64,000 nt of DNA. Source: Doris montereyensis. Taxonomy: Eukaryota > Mollusca > Gastropoda > Nudibranchia > Dorididae. Made by a program: the position numbers and the translations under genes. Numbering within the stretch: the stretch's first letter is position 1; each line of letters begins with the position of its first letter. The DNA lies in assembly GCA_037039925.1 (NCBI GenBank), contig JAXRKP010001469.1, positions 58,533 to 122,532 on the forward strand, given 5' to 3'. This document shows, one piece after another, positions 22,506 through 33,725 of the stretch. Under the pieces are notes generated by a model. The model was not told the origin of the DNA, ran no database searches, and saw only the letters and a program-made list of their open reading frames with translations.

Positions 22506-22980
22506 TGTGAATAAGAATTTGTTTTGTAGACACAGATCAAGGGTTACAATACATTTGTGAATAACTTCGTTGCTTTTAGTATTATGATTAAATATTGATA
22601 CATGGAGATAGAGAGGGACATACAGATGTACATAAACAAGAGATAACTTCAGCTACTCAAAGTGAAAGCTGTGGGGAAAAAAAGTACAAAAATAATTTTT
22701 GTGTAAGATTTCAGGAATATCATTGAAACAACACTGAAAACTTTATTGTCCATTTTTTTGACGATATGATCGAAATTTAATGTCAATGTCATACAACAAA
22801 CAACACAAACATAAAAATATTTGCAGGAACTAACTGGCATAGGTTAGAATTTATACGAAGAGTATAAGAACTTATATGAATTGACATTAATTTACGAAAT
22901 ATCACAGCTTTTGTATACATAATTGAAATGCTTTGTACTTAAGTAAACCGCATACAGTATTCAAGACTACTGAAATATAC

Positions 22981-23096
<116 letters not shown>

Positions 23097-23549
23097 AAAT
23101 ATATATTTTTCTAATGTACAAGTAATAAAATGGCTATCCATGGCAAAATATTTCAACAACAAAATCATATAAATAGAATATCAGAACTTCACCATTTTCA
23201 TTTGAATGTTTTACACCTTGGGTTTAACTTATAAGTAACTCGCCATTCTCAGTGTCACTAGCCATTTCTTATGGTAACACTAGTAACAGCATTAGAGGTT
23301 TGCTTAATTGGCTAAATTTTGTACATCTCTTTCATGCATCATACATGATGAGACATGATGTAAATTGACTGAGTTATTCAGTTATTGGTAACTAAATGGG
23401 GTGGGTGGTAATGGTAAAGAATGATGAAGAGATTTGTCGATCTATCGTATGGTAAAGCGATCCATCGCCATCATCAACACACACACACACACAGGCACTA
23501 ATACTATTCTACAATGTCTAGGTGTACACAACACGTATTGCTCTTCTTG
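23097..23549. other. Intergenic, nothing recognised
   Basis: AT-rich sequence with a short (CA)n near 23480. I see no gene or clear repeat. Confidence 0.5.
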
Positions 23550-24268
23550 TAAAGTAATGTCTGCGTAGCATCCCACCCATTGGGAAATTGAAAAGATGGG
23601 ATGTTAGCGGGACCGGATCTTAGGCGGACATGTAAAATCCTTTCTCAGTCTGTTACAGTTGGGTCTATTCTTCGTACCTTGAGACCTGACACCTCCTACA
23701 AGTTTTCTCAAATATGATTGGCTGACCAATTAGAAAACTAGTTTTAAGCTTTTCTTGAGCCAATGCGTCGGGGAAAAAACCTCAATGAAAATACATGTAG
23801 ACACATTTTAAGGGCATTCCCTATCCATGGGAAAAATCTGACGTTCGTGCCAAAAAGTTGGCAGGAGGAACACAGCAAAACCCAATCTTCGTTCTTCATA
23901 CAAGGTTTGTTAGGGTAGGATGGAACTAGCTGGCCATCCCGCCACATACTAAGATGGGTGATGAGCGGCGCCTTATTGTCTCATATTGGCTGGATAAAGC
24001 AGTTCACACTTTGATTATGCACAGATGGCTGTGTTAATATCCTATTGCGCCAAGAGCTGTCGTAAGATGGGAGTGGGCCCTATAGAAATGAATTATATTA
24101 TTATTATTATTATTACTGGAGTCTATGAATGAGATGGCTATTACTTGTAATCATTGTGATACAATTAGTATGCCGACAACTCGGATAGTGAGAAAATTTG
24201 TGTCCAATCTGTTAAAAAAAGTGGGATGTTAGCCGGACTGGGTGGGATGTTAGGGGGCAATGTATATT
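23550..24268. mobile_element. Degenerate MITE-like element
   Basis: Near the left edge (23568-23579) is GCATCCCACCCA. The right edge (24240-24262) reads GGGTGGGATGTTAGGGGGCA, an imperfect inverted match. Extra GGGATGTTAG motifs lie subterminally at about 23599 and 24223. The arrangement recalls the element at 8720-9898 but with different motif sequence. No transposase frame was found. Confidence 0.4.
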
Positions 24269-24279
24269 ATATAAAAACT

Positions 24280-24430
24280 GACTACCATGCAGGAGGCCCG
24301 AGTTTGATTCCCACCCAATCCAGGCAAATTTTTCTAGCCCCCCTGTTGACCCAACAGCGAAATGGGTAGCTAGGTCTTTTCAGATTCGGCAAACTACCAC
24401 ATTATACCGTATACCAAGAAACATCAGGAT
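24280..24430 (+). repeat. tRNA-like SINE remnant, third type
   Basis: CTACCATGCAGGAGGCCCGAG followed by TTTGATTCCCACCC looks like the anticodon-arm to B-box part of a tRNA-derived SINE. The body differs from families A and B. Single copy in this window. Confidence 0.35.
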
Positions 24431-24864
24431 TCTACTCTGATTCTCTTACACTCAACTCTGGATATGGAGCTTACTTTTCTTTTTTTAACCTCTTGCTAAG
24501 ACTGAAACGGTGAGAAAAAAAGTGTAAAAATGTGTTGAGTCTAGTCTTATGCAGATTCAATCATTGACAAAATTCACAGAGCAAGCTAAAGACTTTGCGA
24601 TCAAAGAAATAACTCCAGAAATCAAATGAAGACGTCTTTGAAAAATCCCCATTAAAAAAAAAAGATATTAAACGTTTGACCTATGTTAAAGATAACACCA
24701 GGCCCCACAATTATTGATTCAAGTCAAATCAAGCAATCAAAGCATTAAAAAAACGTGAAAACTTCCATGGCATAGACGATTCCATGAGCATAAAATATTT
24801 TTATGGGTTACTCCATGAAATTATATAAAATTAAAATTTGGAATCCACAGATGTGGTGTATGGA

Positions 24865-25170
24865 TAAAATTGCCTTTAAGCTAAAAAGTAAATATAGAAG
24901 TCTACGTTGTATTTTTCCTTTATAAAAGATGAACCTCATTAAGCTCTTTACCAAAACTTTCATTGCCATCTGCGCCTTTCTTCTTTTTCTCTTTCTTCTT
25001 ATCCTTCTTCATGAATGAAATTACCTTTAAGCTAATGATTAAATATATGAATAGAAGTGTACGTTGTGTTTTTCATTTATAAAAGACTGGAACCTCATCA
25101 AGCTCTTCACCAAGACTTTCATTGCCATCTGCGCCTTTCTTCTTTTTGTCTTTCTTCTTATCCTTCTTCT
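24865..25170. repeat. Tandem duplication of the LRRC73-like gene's 3' end
   Basis: Two copies of about 150 bp, roughly 24865-25013 and 25014-25170, share CCTTTAAGCTAA, TTTATAAAAGA, GAACCTCAT and ATTGCCATCTGCGCCTTTCT. The right copy contains the real C-terminal codons and stop (25073-25075). The left copy is a diverged duplicate in the 3' UTR or just beyond it. Confidence 0.8.
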
Positions 25171-25847
25171 TTTTCTTTTTGTCCTTCTCCGATGGCTCAT
25201 CTTCATCTGTTTCATCTTTATCTTTCTTTTTGTTTTTCTTTTTCGCCTTATCCTTTTTACTCTTCTTTTTATCTTTTTCGTTTTTATCTTTTTTTACTTT
25301 CTTTTTATCTTTGTCCTCCAGTTCTTCATCTGACAGACACTGCGCTTTGTCTTTTTCCTTTTTTCCTTTTTTTCTTTCTTTTTGCCATTATCACTTTCAT
25401 TGCCCTCTTTGTCTTCATCCTTTGACTTCTTTTTTTTTTCTTTCTTATCTTTTTTCTTATCTTTGTCTTTATCCTTTTTATCTTTATCCTCATCTTTGTC
25501 CTTTTTTTATCTTTATCTTTTTTTTTTTTATCTTTATCCTTGTCTTTCTTCTTGTCCTTCTTCTTATCCTTTTCCTTGTGCTTTGATTTTTTAAGAGCCT
25601 TCTCCTTATCACCTTTTTTGTCCTTTACTTTCTTTTTCTTGCCACAAGAACTTTCAGAGTCACTTCCAGATGAAGAAGAAGAGGGTGATGAAGAAGAAGA
25701 AGATGAAGATGATGAGGAAGAAGATGAAGAAGATGATGATGATGATGACGAGGAAGACGAAGATGAGGAAGAAGAATTTGAGGATGAGGAGGATGATGAA
25801 GAACTGCTTCTGGATCTTGGATGTTTCAACAATGTATCTTCAGACCA
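25073..25847 (-). CDS. LRRC73: LRRC73-like last exon: Ser/acidic-coded and Lys-rich tail
   Basis: After WSEDTLLKHPRSR comes a run of about 50 Ser, then SGSDSESSCGKKKKVKDKKG and a long stretch of KDK, KKD and KKK repeats, ending VPVFYK-stop (stop 25075-25073). The human protein has no such tail. The frame slips twice, at a T7 run on the plus strand near 25502-25508 and within 25350-25380. Each slip fits one lost base in an A run of the coding strand, and 775 nt plus two makes 259 codons. Between the slips the frame reads acidic-Lys text including KEGNESDNGKKKEKK. The tail is probably disordered and nuclear-targeted by composition, which is inference. Confidence 0.8.
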
Positions 25848-28800
25848 CTGAAAAAGAGAGAAAAGCACAACAAATGTCAAGCAATGATAATCTCAATTGA
25901 CTTAGTTTGCAAAAGTAATTTTCGTACAGAAATTTTCCCTTCTCACTCAACTCTAAGTAGAGCTAGAATTCCATCTAGTTGTCTCAGTCTCAGCCTGGGG
26001 ATTTTTACCATTTTTAGAAAATTCATTTATTTCAAACCAAGCACAGACGTTGAAGATTGCAATATAACTATTTCAAACTATCAAGCACAGTAACGTTGAA
26101 GATTGTTCAATTTTTCTATTTTTACCCACCTACATTCATGTACTTTTCTATGTTATATAAAGACAGAACAAACACGTGACGTTTCGGGTATAACGACTAT
26201 CTGAATGTGAAACTTATTTGTAACGTTGACAGCACAACTGCCTATGACTGAGTCAATTTTTCTATTTTTCACTCCCCCCATCCACTCCCCTTTATGTATC
26301 TTTTCTAGGTATATTTGTATGTTTGAATAGAAATTTGTTAGTAACTTTGACATAAAAATTGAACGTAACCAAGTCAATTTTCTCATGTGAGATCAATAAA
26401 ATTATATTATTTTCTCTTATCTCATTCACAGAACAGGTAGTGACGAGACTAATTTTAGTTAATTTCTATAATGGAAGAGTTCTACTTTCATACTTTATAT
26501 CGTTACATTTCACTTTCATTTCATTGAAGACTCTTACCTACCCACCTATATTCATGTACTTTTCTATGTTATATACAAATATCTGAATGTGAAATTTATT
26601 TGTAACGTTGACAGCACAACTGTCCACGACTGAGTCAATTTTTCTATTTTTTACTCCCCCCATCCACTCCCCTTTATGTATCTTTTCTAGGTATATTTGT
26701 ATGTTTGAATAGAAATTTGTTTGTAACTTTGACATAAAAATTAAACGTAACCAAGTCAATTTTCTCATATGAGATCAATAAAATTATATTATCTCCTCTT
26801 ATCTCATTCACAGAACAGGTAGTGACGAGACCAACTTTAGTTAATTTCTATAATGGAAGAGTTCTACTTTTGTGCTTTATATCATTATATTTTACTTTCA
26901 TTTCGTTCAACAGATTTTCCCAGAGCAAAGGGAAATACCATTCTGAAATGATCAGCGTTAAGGCTGTAGTGTAACAAACGTCATACCAATAATATCAGCT
27001 TAGAGTTAAGTGAGTAAATAAAAATTTGACTGCTTTCTTTAGTGCAGGCAATTTATTTTTTTCAGTTATCAATAAGATCCTATCATATTGAGAGAAAGAA
27101 TAGAGTGAAAAGAGGTGAGAGAATACAAGTGCAGATAGGTTTAACATCTAATTTACTGACATATTTGAAACTTGCCTCACCATTTATCTTATTAAGCTTA
27201 TGATTACCCAGGATTTTTAATCTGTGAACTTGAAAAACCTTCTTACACTATCATTTGTACTATTTTTTTCATACTTTTCACATAGATTTGCCTAAAACAA
27301 TAACACAACACTAATGTTTGTTTTCATTTCATGGTCAAATAAGAATATGACCATATATATATAAGATTCATATTATTATAAAGTTTACAACAGAAAATAT
27401 TGTATCAATGTAAAACACATTTTTCTATTACTCAAACAAATTCTTGTGTTAATGTGTTGCTTCTTTTCTAAATATTATACTTACACCCATGAAAGAAATA
27501 AGAAATAAGTTCATGAATGCAGATGAGAGAAAACCCAAATCACTATGTATTACTACAACGCAGAGGAAATTAAATTTAAAAAATTCATTTCCACCATAAA
27601 AATCCTTTTTTATTCTTTAATCTATAAGGACATTTATACTAGGATTAGGAGCTTGAGATGCCTCAATTCTATGGCAATGGGTTGGTAATTGGGCAAGGAT
27701 AACAATATAAATATATGTCATTAGCTTTCAAATGAAAAGATAAAATTCAACAATAACTCTTTGTTAGATAGTTGTTTCATATGGGGTGGGGAGGGGGAGT
27801 ATTGTTATTGTTTTAGAAGAGCCAGAAGATTGAATTTTGCAAAGATAGTTACCATTTTTATAGCTTAATTTTGAAACACCATATATCAAGATTTTACCTT
27901 TGAGCTGTCCATTGACCTGACATCAAAATAACTGTCAAAGCTTGATACCGTTTCATCATCATCATCATCATCCAAGTTATTTTCACTGATATGTTTCCTT
28001 ATTGCGTCAATTGTTGATCTGCGTATTTTGTTGCCAGATAGTTTCATCCTGCTCAAACTGCCAAGATGGTTTTGAACAAGATGAAGGATAATCTAAAATA
28101 AAAGGAGAATTCAAACGTTAATTGATTTGCAGACAATAAGTGAAAAGACAGACAGGAGAGAAGAAGGAGGAAGAGGATTAAATTAATAGACCGATGAACA
28201 GTTGAAAAAATTCAGCATCAATATCCCTGATCTATCAAATTTATTCAATCTAACAGTATTCACACACAAGTATAATCATAGATGGGTGACTGCTCATAAT
28301 ATAAAATATCCCACGTTTCAAAGAATTCATGTTATGACAAGTAAGGAGAGAAGTCTTGGCTGATCCTGACCTGTCCAGAATGTTCACTTAGGCTGCATCC
28401 CTCCAAATCCAGGATTTCCACAGACTGGCTGGCCGAGATGGCAGTGAGAACGCACGTTGTTCCATAATCACCCAGATAGTTGTAATCCAGGAAGAGCCAG
28501 CGGAGGGAATTGCAATTAGCTAGGCACATCCCAAACTGAGCCCAGCCAAGAGCACTGATCCGAGGATTGTCACTCAACGTTAGTTCTGTGATTCCTGAAA
28601 AGAAATGATAATATTTATGATTACACATATTTCAACTTTTTTCAAAATCATTTGTAATACAATTTTGTATTTCAATATTTTCATAAATCACATTTAGACA
28701 TTTTTGTAGTTAAAAGAAATAAAAGAAGAAAAATTTGTATTTTAGCAGCAAACCTGAGAAAGATATGACATATCCACGCCAACTGATGTATTAATTTGAA

Positions 28801-30853
28801 CAGACATCTGGGCTCAAGTGAATGATGCAAAGTCTTCAACTTTAAGGTATCTGGAACATCATGGTGTCATCCATATAAAGGGTAATTTTTTTTTACCTTT
28901 ATTTGTCAACTATTACACATGAAAGGGAGGCGGTGTGATGTCTGTGAAGAAGTAGAAGCTTGGCAAGATGGTAAAATCATGGGTTTAAATAAGGCTCCAT
29001 GTTGTGTACTTGGCAGAGATGGTAAACACCCATCAATCCATATTTGACTAAGGCATGAATGAGCAGCAGACAAACAGTTAAAGTTGTCATTGACAAGTCT
29101 CTTGTCTTGGGAGGTGATTTTGTTTAGCTATTCTGCTTCACACTACTGAAAGTGGAATGAACTCCAACTCCCTTAGTGTCAAACTATTGGAGTAAAATTA
29201 CTTTACAATAAAAGGAGGAGGAGAGAGGGGAATGGGTTTTGAAGTAACCCACTGGTATGTGAAGATGGTCCATGTGTAGCATTGCATCAATGTAAACGTA
29301 AAAAAAGACTGGTCACACATCTAACACCACTTAAATTACACAGATCTAAAATATCATGAAGAAAAGAATGGCATACATTCAATTGACAAGTTCAGCCATT
29401 GTTGTAAGTAGGCCTATTTTAATTTGTCTTCCTAAATGATGTTGCTGTATTTCAAGCCACTTATTTGAACCATAAAACATCAAAGTTTGTTGAAATTATT
29501 CTATTATAAATTCTCATCTCCTAAATTTTCTTTAAAGAAAGCTCTTGAAGAAAATGGTAGTTCAAAAGTATAGTTCAGTTGTTGTTTTTAAAGGCCTATG
29601 AGATGAAATGAAAGCTTCAGCATATCTGTGTCAACATTGGCAGGTTTGTTTGTTTTTTTCGTCGGGTCTTCTTTTTCCACAAAACCAAAAAATTAAAAAG
29701 TAGATCGTAATGGATGGAAAAAGCACAATGCTACTCATTTCTATGCTATACATTATTTTTCTTCTTTTTGCTTAGATAATATAACCAACAGGACTCACAG
29801 CATTATTGACCTTGTGGCCTTCTTAAACTCATGAAAAACAAAGAAAAAAGACGCAATGACAAATTTTTTTTAACCTGGCCGATTGTTTGTTGGTAGCATA
29901 AGAGAGTAGAGGATATCAATGGACATGTCTCCCAGTTTGCAATCACCAAGGTCTAGAGATACAATGCCTGGATGGTTGCTGATTGCTCGTCCTAAAAGTT
30001 GCAATCCCACATCACTAAGTTCACTGCCATGAATGCTTAAAAAAAGAAGAAAACAATATGTAGACTTCCCCGCAAAATTTAATATGGAATAAATCAACCA
30101 TAAGAATTAAACAACAACTGACAAATTTATTGAAATCAAACCTGTGACAGTCATAAAAATGTGGGAGTGCCTCATTAAATGAAGAATATAATTTTGGGTT
30201 AAGAACAATGCTAGACAACCCATTTCTTAAGTCATTTTGAAGGAACAGAGATATCAAACGGATAGACTGAGAAGAAGAGGAGACGTGAGAGAGGAGATGT
30301 GACTAAATTAATTTTAGTCTTCAACATGTAATATTAATTTCCTGAAATGGTTTCATTGTGGAATGTAGTGTGTGGAATGAAGTGCAAGGCAATTTTAACG
30401 TAAACATAGGCTTCATAAAGAATACACAATTGAGTTGTGAGATCAGAAGATCTTGAAATTGAAATTAATCTGTTGACCTAAATCAAAAAGAAACCAGCCT
30501 TTATTTTTACTGATTACCACTTACTGAAGTCCAGTCAAAGATTTATTCTTTTTTATGCACTGTGTCAGTATCTCAACATGATGGAAATTCTTGACAATGC
30601 CGACGTTCAGTGTCAACTGTAAAAGAGATCGGCAGGAACCCGCAGCTTTTAATATCCGATATAAATCTTCATCATCAATCACACATTCTCGGATGCAAAG
30701 CAATTTCAAACGATCGACTTTCAGACTTCGGCATATAGCAACAACTTCTTCATTTTGCAAAACACCTCCAGATTTATTGAAAGATTGATTATTCATGTCA
30801 ATAATGTTCATAACCTTATTTGTGTTCAGGGAGGATCTAGCATGGACCGCCAT
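25073..30853 (-). CDS. LRRC73: LRRC73-like leucine-rich repeat protein, 5-6 exons
   Basis: The exons align along the whole human LRRC73: EEVVAICRSLK (human AEVRDICRGLR), SLLQLTLNVGIV (SLAQLNLNLGVV), IVSLDLGDCKLGD (LVALDLGDCMLGD), ELTLSDNPRIS (ELTLSANPGIT), LDYNYLGD and VEILDLEG. Minus-strand exons are 30853-30525, 30035-29875, 28594-28371, 28092-27898 and 25847-25073, plus a possible exon 30266-30142. The ATG has good context (G at -3, G at +4) and an in-frame TAG 12 nt upstream. About 560 residues result, against 316 in human; the excess is the last exon. LRRC73's function is poorly known, so none is claimed. The last exon needs two one-base corrections. Confidence 0.9.
26122..26920. repeat. 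Tandem duplication, period about 417 bp
   Basis: Copies at about 26122-26538 and 26539-26920 share TTCATGTACTTTTCTATG, GTTGACAGCACAACTG, CATCCACTCCCCTTTATG and GAACAGGTAGTGACGAGAC. The first copy has an extra block of about 38 bp containing CACGTGACGTTTCGG. The duplication lies in the last intron of the LRRC73-like gene. Confidence 0.88.
27898..28092 (-). CDS. LRRC73: LRRC73-like exon: last LRR and acidic linker
   Basis: This 65-codon exon is phase 0 at both ends. It starts IILHLVQNHLGSLSRMKLSG, matching human LLDMVENYPTALRSLVLAEN, and then RRSTIDAIRKHISE for the last helix. It continues with six Asp in a row and ends VRSMDSSK. Acceptor TTTTAG and donor GTAAAA are clear. Confidence 0.88.
28371..28594 (-). 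CDS. LRRC73: LRRC73-like exon: central LRRs
   Basis: The exon enters in phase 1 and leaves in phase 0. It encodes GITELTLSDNPRISALGWAQ, LFLDYNYLGDYG and VEILDLEGCSLSEHSGQ. These are the best-matching repeats to human LRRC73 (GWSRLAIAVAHSS, LNLDYNPLGDH, VLDLEGTGL). Confidence 0.92.
28865..29869 (-). other. LRRC73-like intron, nothing recognised
   Basis: The intron 28595-29874 is AT-rich. A weak tRNA-like or SINE-like stretch around 28930-29050 could not be supported by a second copy. Confidence 0.45.
29875..30035 (-). CDS. LRRC73: LRRC73-like exon: second LRR block
   Basis: The exon follows a TTTTTTTAAG acceptor. Joined directly to exon 1 in phase 2 it reads GLHIHGSELSDVGLQLL, colinear with human SLFLHGSPLTDAGLALL. 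It continues NHPGIVSLDLGDCKLGD and ends NNRPG in phase 1 before GTTAAA. Confidence 0.9.
30142..30266 (-). CDS. LRRC73: Possible extra or alternative LRRC73-like exon
   Basis: This 125-nt segment has an excellent acceptor (CTTCTCAG) and a GTTTGA donor, and is open as SIRLISLFLQNDLRNGLSSI continuing to FYDC. It leaves in phase 2, the phase that exon 30035-29875 requires. However, exon 1 also ends in phase 2, and entering in that phase gives a TGA at the fourth codon. If the exon 1 donor CAGTAAGT had lost one G from CAG|GTAAGT, the exon would read through and add about 42 residues with LRR character. It may be a cassette, poison or alternative first exon. Confidence 0.45.
30525..30853 (-). CDS. 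LRRC73: LRRC73-like first coding exon
   Basis: The exon begins MAVHARSSLNTNKVMNIIDM and contains LQNEEVVAICRSLKVDRLKL and CRSLLQLTLNVGIVKNFHHV. The human protein starts with a shorter but colinear leader. It ends KKNKSLTGL plus two bases before GTAAGT at 30524. Confidence 0.9.
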
Positions 30854-32759
30854 TACTAGTAACTACAACAAACTCATGAAAAAAAGCTCAAATTCTATAA
30901 AAAGTGTATAGTTGCTAGTGACTTATACAACCGAATTTGTTTTCATCTTTTCAGAAGGATGACAGTTATTTCAATTCCTTTCATTAAAACAAAGCTAAAC
31001 TGTTACATGCTTTTGTAAGCAATGCAATCAAATGCATCTAAAATATAGAAATTCTAATTTCATATCCCCCTACCATGGAAAATAGGATAGGTCAATTTCT
31101 CTTTGAGATAGATGGTAAAAAAGTAAACTCTTGGATGAGAAATCAAACAGTAGTAACTGCTAAAATAACCCTGAAAAAACAAAAAAATTAAGCACAGCAC
31201 AAAAGATTGGTTTATGAATATCAATTTCACGGTCATATAAAGAAGTACAGATTAATACATCTAAATACATGTATCAAATTGAATTTACAAATCAAAAGAT
31301 ATCTTTCAGTTTCAATCAAAGATTTTGAAATTTGCATTATGATCAGATAGAGTTTCAATCTTTATTAGTATGAGATTTTGGGGAAAAATCCCCCTTTCAT
31401 CACTTTTAAACGTTTTCGCACTCTCTCATTCTCAAAAAGAGCAAACTGCTCTTTACAGATTATGAGATACGTTGAACGGTCTAGTAGCCATGACTCATAA
31501 GCGATATAGCCGAATCGATTTTGATAAAGATCGATTTTATCTTAAAAAGTTAGAAGGCACATCAACACATCAAAGAACACATTTTCAAAATATTTTCCAC
31601 CATTCATTTTAAAGGAGTAAAATTGTCAAAAATCCATAAATTCTACTCATATTAGAATCCTACTGATGTCCTGTCGGTATATATCAGACGAATGCACTCC
31701 ACATTTTTTTTTCTGCTAGGCTATGAGCCAGACTCATACAAAGAGGATTAAAGGTACATTATATCGAGTTTTTAGATATACAAAGTGTAATCGATTTTAT
31801 TTCAACAGGTAATGGTTTTATCTCCTCCTCAATACTCCTCACTCATCTCTTGAGAAAGCTAATCACCAGCTGAAGTGCGTTGTAAACATCTTTGAAAATC
31901 AAAATGTTTCGTGGCCACTAGACAAATTTGTGAAGGTCTTCATTTAGCTGATATTGGTAAATATGATTCCCAGCCAAAAGCAGTTTATCAAGATCTTTGA
32001 TGGGTTCCTTTATTATAAAATCATTCCTCAAGTCAATCATACATTAGCCTTCGTCTAAAGGCTACTCACCACTCTACATGCCTAGGAATGGATTAGAATC
32101 TAGAGATCTAAATTCTAAGCCTACAACAAATGAATGAGAGTCAAAGATAGATACATAAATACTAAATAAAATACTTACATCTGATGGTATTTCACATACT
32201 AAATTTATACCACTTGATAAGTTTTTCAGTTCCCTTCTCGTTCACTTCCAGAATACAAAATGTAAACAAACTGGACATGAATTCTTAATGTGTGCAGTCA
32301 GGCACAAATTTTAAATGTCAATGTAATGTCAAACCGGGAGGATTTACATAATCAGGTACACCATTTGATTTTTGTTAGAGAGCAAAATTAAGCAAAAGAG
32401 AGCATAATGCTTATTTAGATCATAAAATCGCATTCCATCACTATATCAAAGCTGTTTTAGACAATAATCCATAGAGAATAGATCTATATTCTAGTGAGTT
32501 GAGGCCTGAAGTTCCGAACAACGACTATTGTGTTCATTGTCACTATTATCAGTCAGGACAAATAAAAAAAAAAAGTTGATTGACAGGCACTGCGGCACAT
32601 ACTGTCATGACAGCTGTTGGGATAAGATATCGGAGGGATCTAACCTTGGGTGGTTGGGGATGGTAGAGGGGATGGGCGGAAGGTTTCATCTTTAGGAATT
32701 GTGATAGATTGTACAAATGGTAAATTTGTTAATGTACAGTATCTATGCAGTCTTATTCT

Positions 32760-32930
32760 TATTATGTAAATTATTTTTATGTGAATTAGATAACTCTACT
32801 AAGTTTCACTGTTAGAAGTATGGTCTCATATATAGTATATAATAGGCAAACGAAAGTCAAAAACTCTCGAATCAATCGTTAGTCCCAGTACGAGATATCA
32901 CTATGACAGTTGTCACTGACATTTGAACTG
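32760..32930. repeat. Dispersed repeat, partner at 33570-33725
   Basis: Both segments carry TATGTAAATTA, TTTCAC with GTTAGA or GATTAGA, TATGGTC, GTCCCAGT and ATGACAGTTGT in the same order. The copies are diverged. They may be parts of one larger repeat that also includes the 33286 segment. Confidence 0.5.
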
Positions 32931-33285
32931 CTCGCATTCAATTAAACTGTCCGTTGTCCTAGTGTTATACTGAGTGAAATTAGCGGAAATGACCAACACT
33001 GGGATGAGATGCTAAAGGAATCTAGCCTTGTGTTGGGTTGAGGAGGGGGGGTGGTGTCAGCCCTTTGGGGTTGTGACATCTCTTTCATTTGTCTTTAGCC
33101 TCCGCTCCCATTATATTTTTTACAAATATGTTCGTTTACATAGAGGCCATTGTGTTTTAAAAAATTTTAATTTTGTTTCAATAATAACAAACATGTGTAT
33201 ACCATCATAAATGACACACATTGTTTTTGATTTACAAAAGATAAGAATATGTTATTAAATAGCATTTTTACAGTACTATTAAGAG

Positions 33286-33510
33286 GAATTTATAGTCTGT
33301 ATCCCCAAGCACAAGTGCAGTCTCACCGACTGTAAATCATTTATGCCCCACCAAGTCACTTCCTTTAAGCTCCTTCTCAACTCCCTGGGGAGCATACAGT
33401 ACAACAGCATTTTAGGCACTTCATAACTAACAATCTGGCATAATCTTTCTCTACCTATATCTGGGTACTTATTCACACCTGAGTCAAGTGAGGAAAACAT
33501 CTGGGCTAGT
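33286..33510. repeat. Dispersed repeat, partner at 20815
   Basis: Colinear with 20815-21090 through TGGGGAGCATACAGTACA, ATCTTTCTCTACCTATAT and GAGTCAAGTGAGGAAA. Same orientation, no coding capacity. Confidence 0.65.
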
Positions 33511-33569
33511 CTTAAGTTTTGCAGCAGTGTTGTGATTACAAAGTCACAACACTACAGTTTCGCTACAAC

Positions 33570-33725
33570 GCCTCTTTTATGTAAATTAGGTAACTTACTG
33601 ACTTTCACGATTAGAGATAGATATGGTCAATATGTAATCTACTTTCAGCTATCTCGGAAAGCAAATGCTAGCAGAATGATTGGTCCCAGTCTGACATGTC
33701 CCACAGTTCATTATCAATGACAGTT
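33570..33725. repeat. Dispersed repeat, partner at 32760
   Basis: Shares ordered blocks with 32760-32930, including TATGTAAATTAG and GGTCCCAGT. It immediately follows the repeat at 33286. Confidence 0.5.

Noticed and set aside
25540..25851. Plus-strand acidic protein (Glu/Asp-rich frame)
   Set aside because: It is antisense to the Ser run of the LRRC73-like exon, which has homology and splice support.
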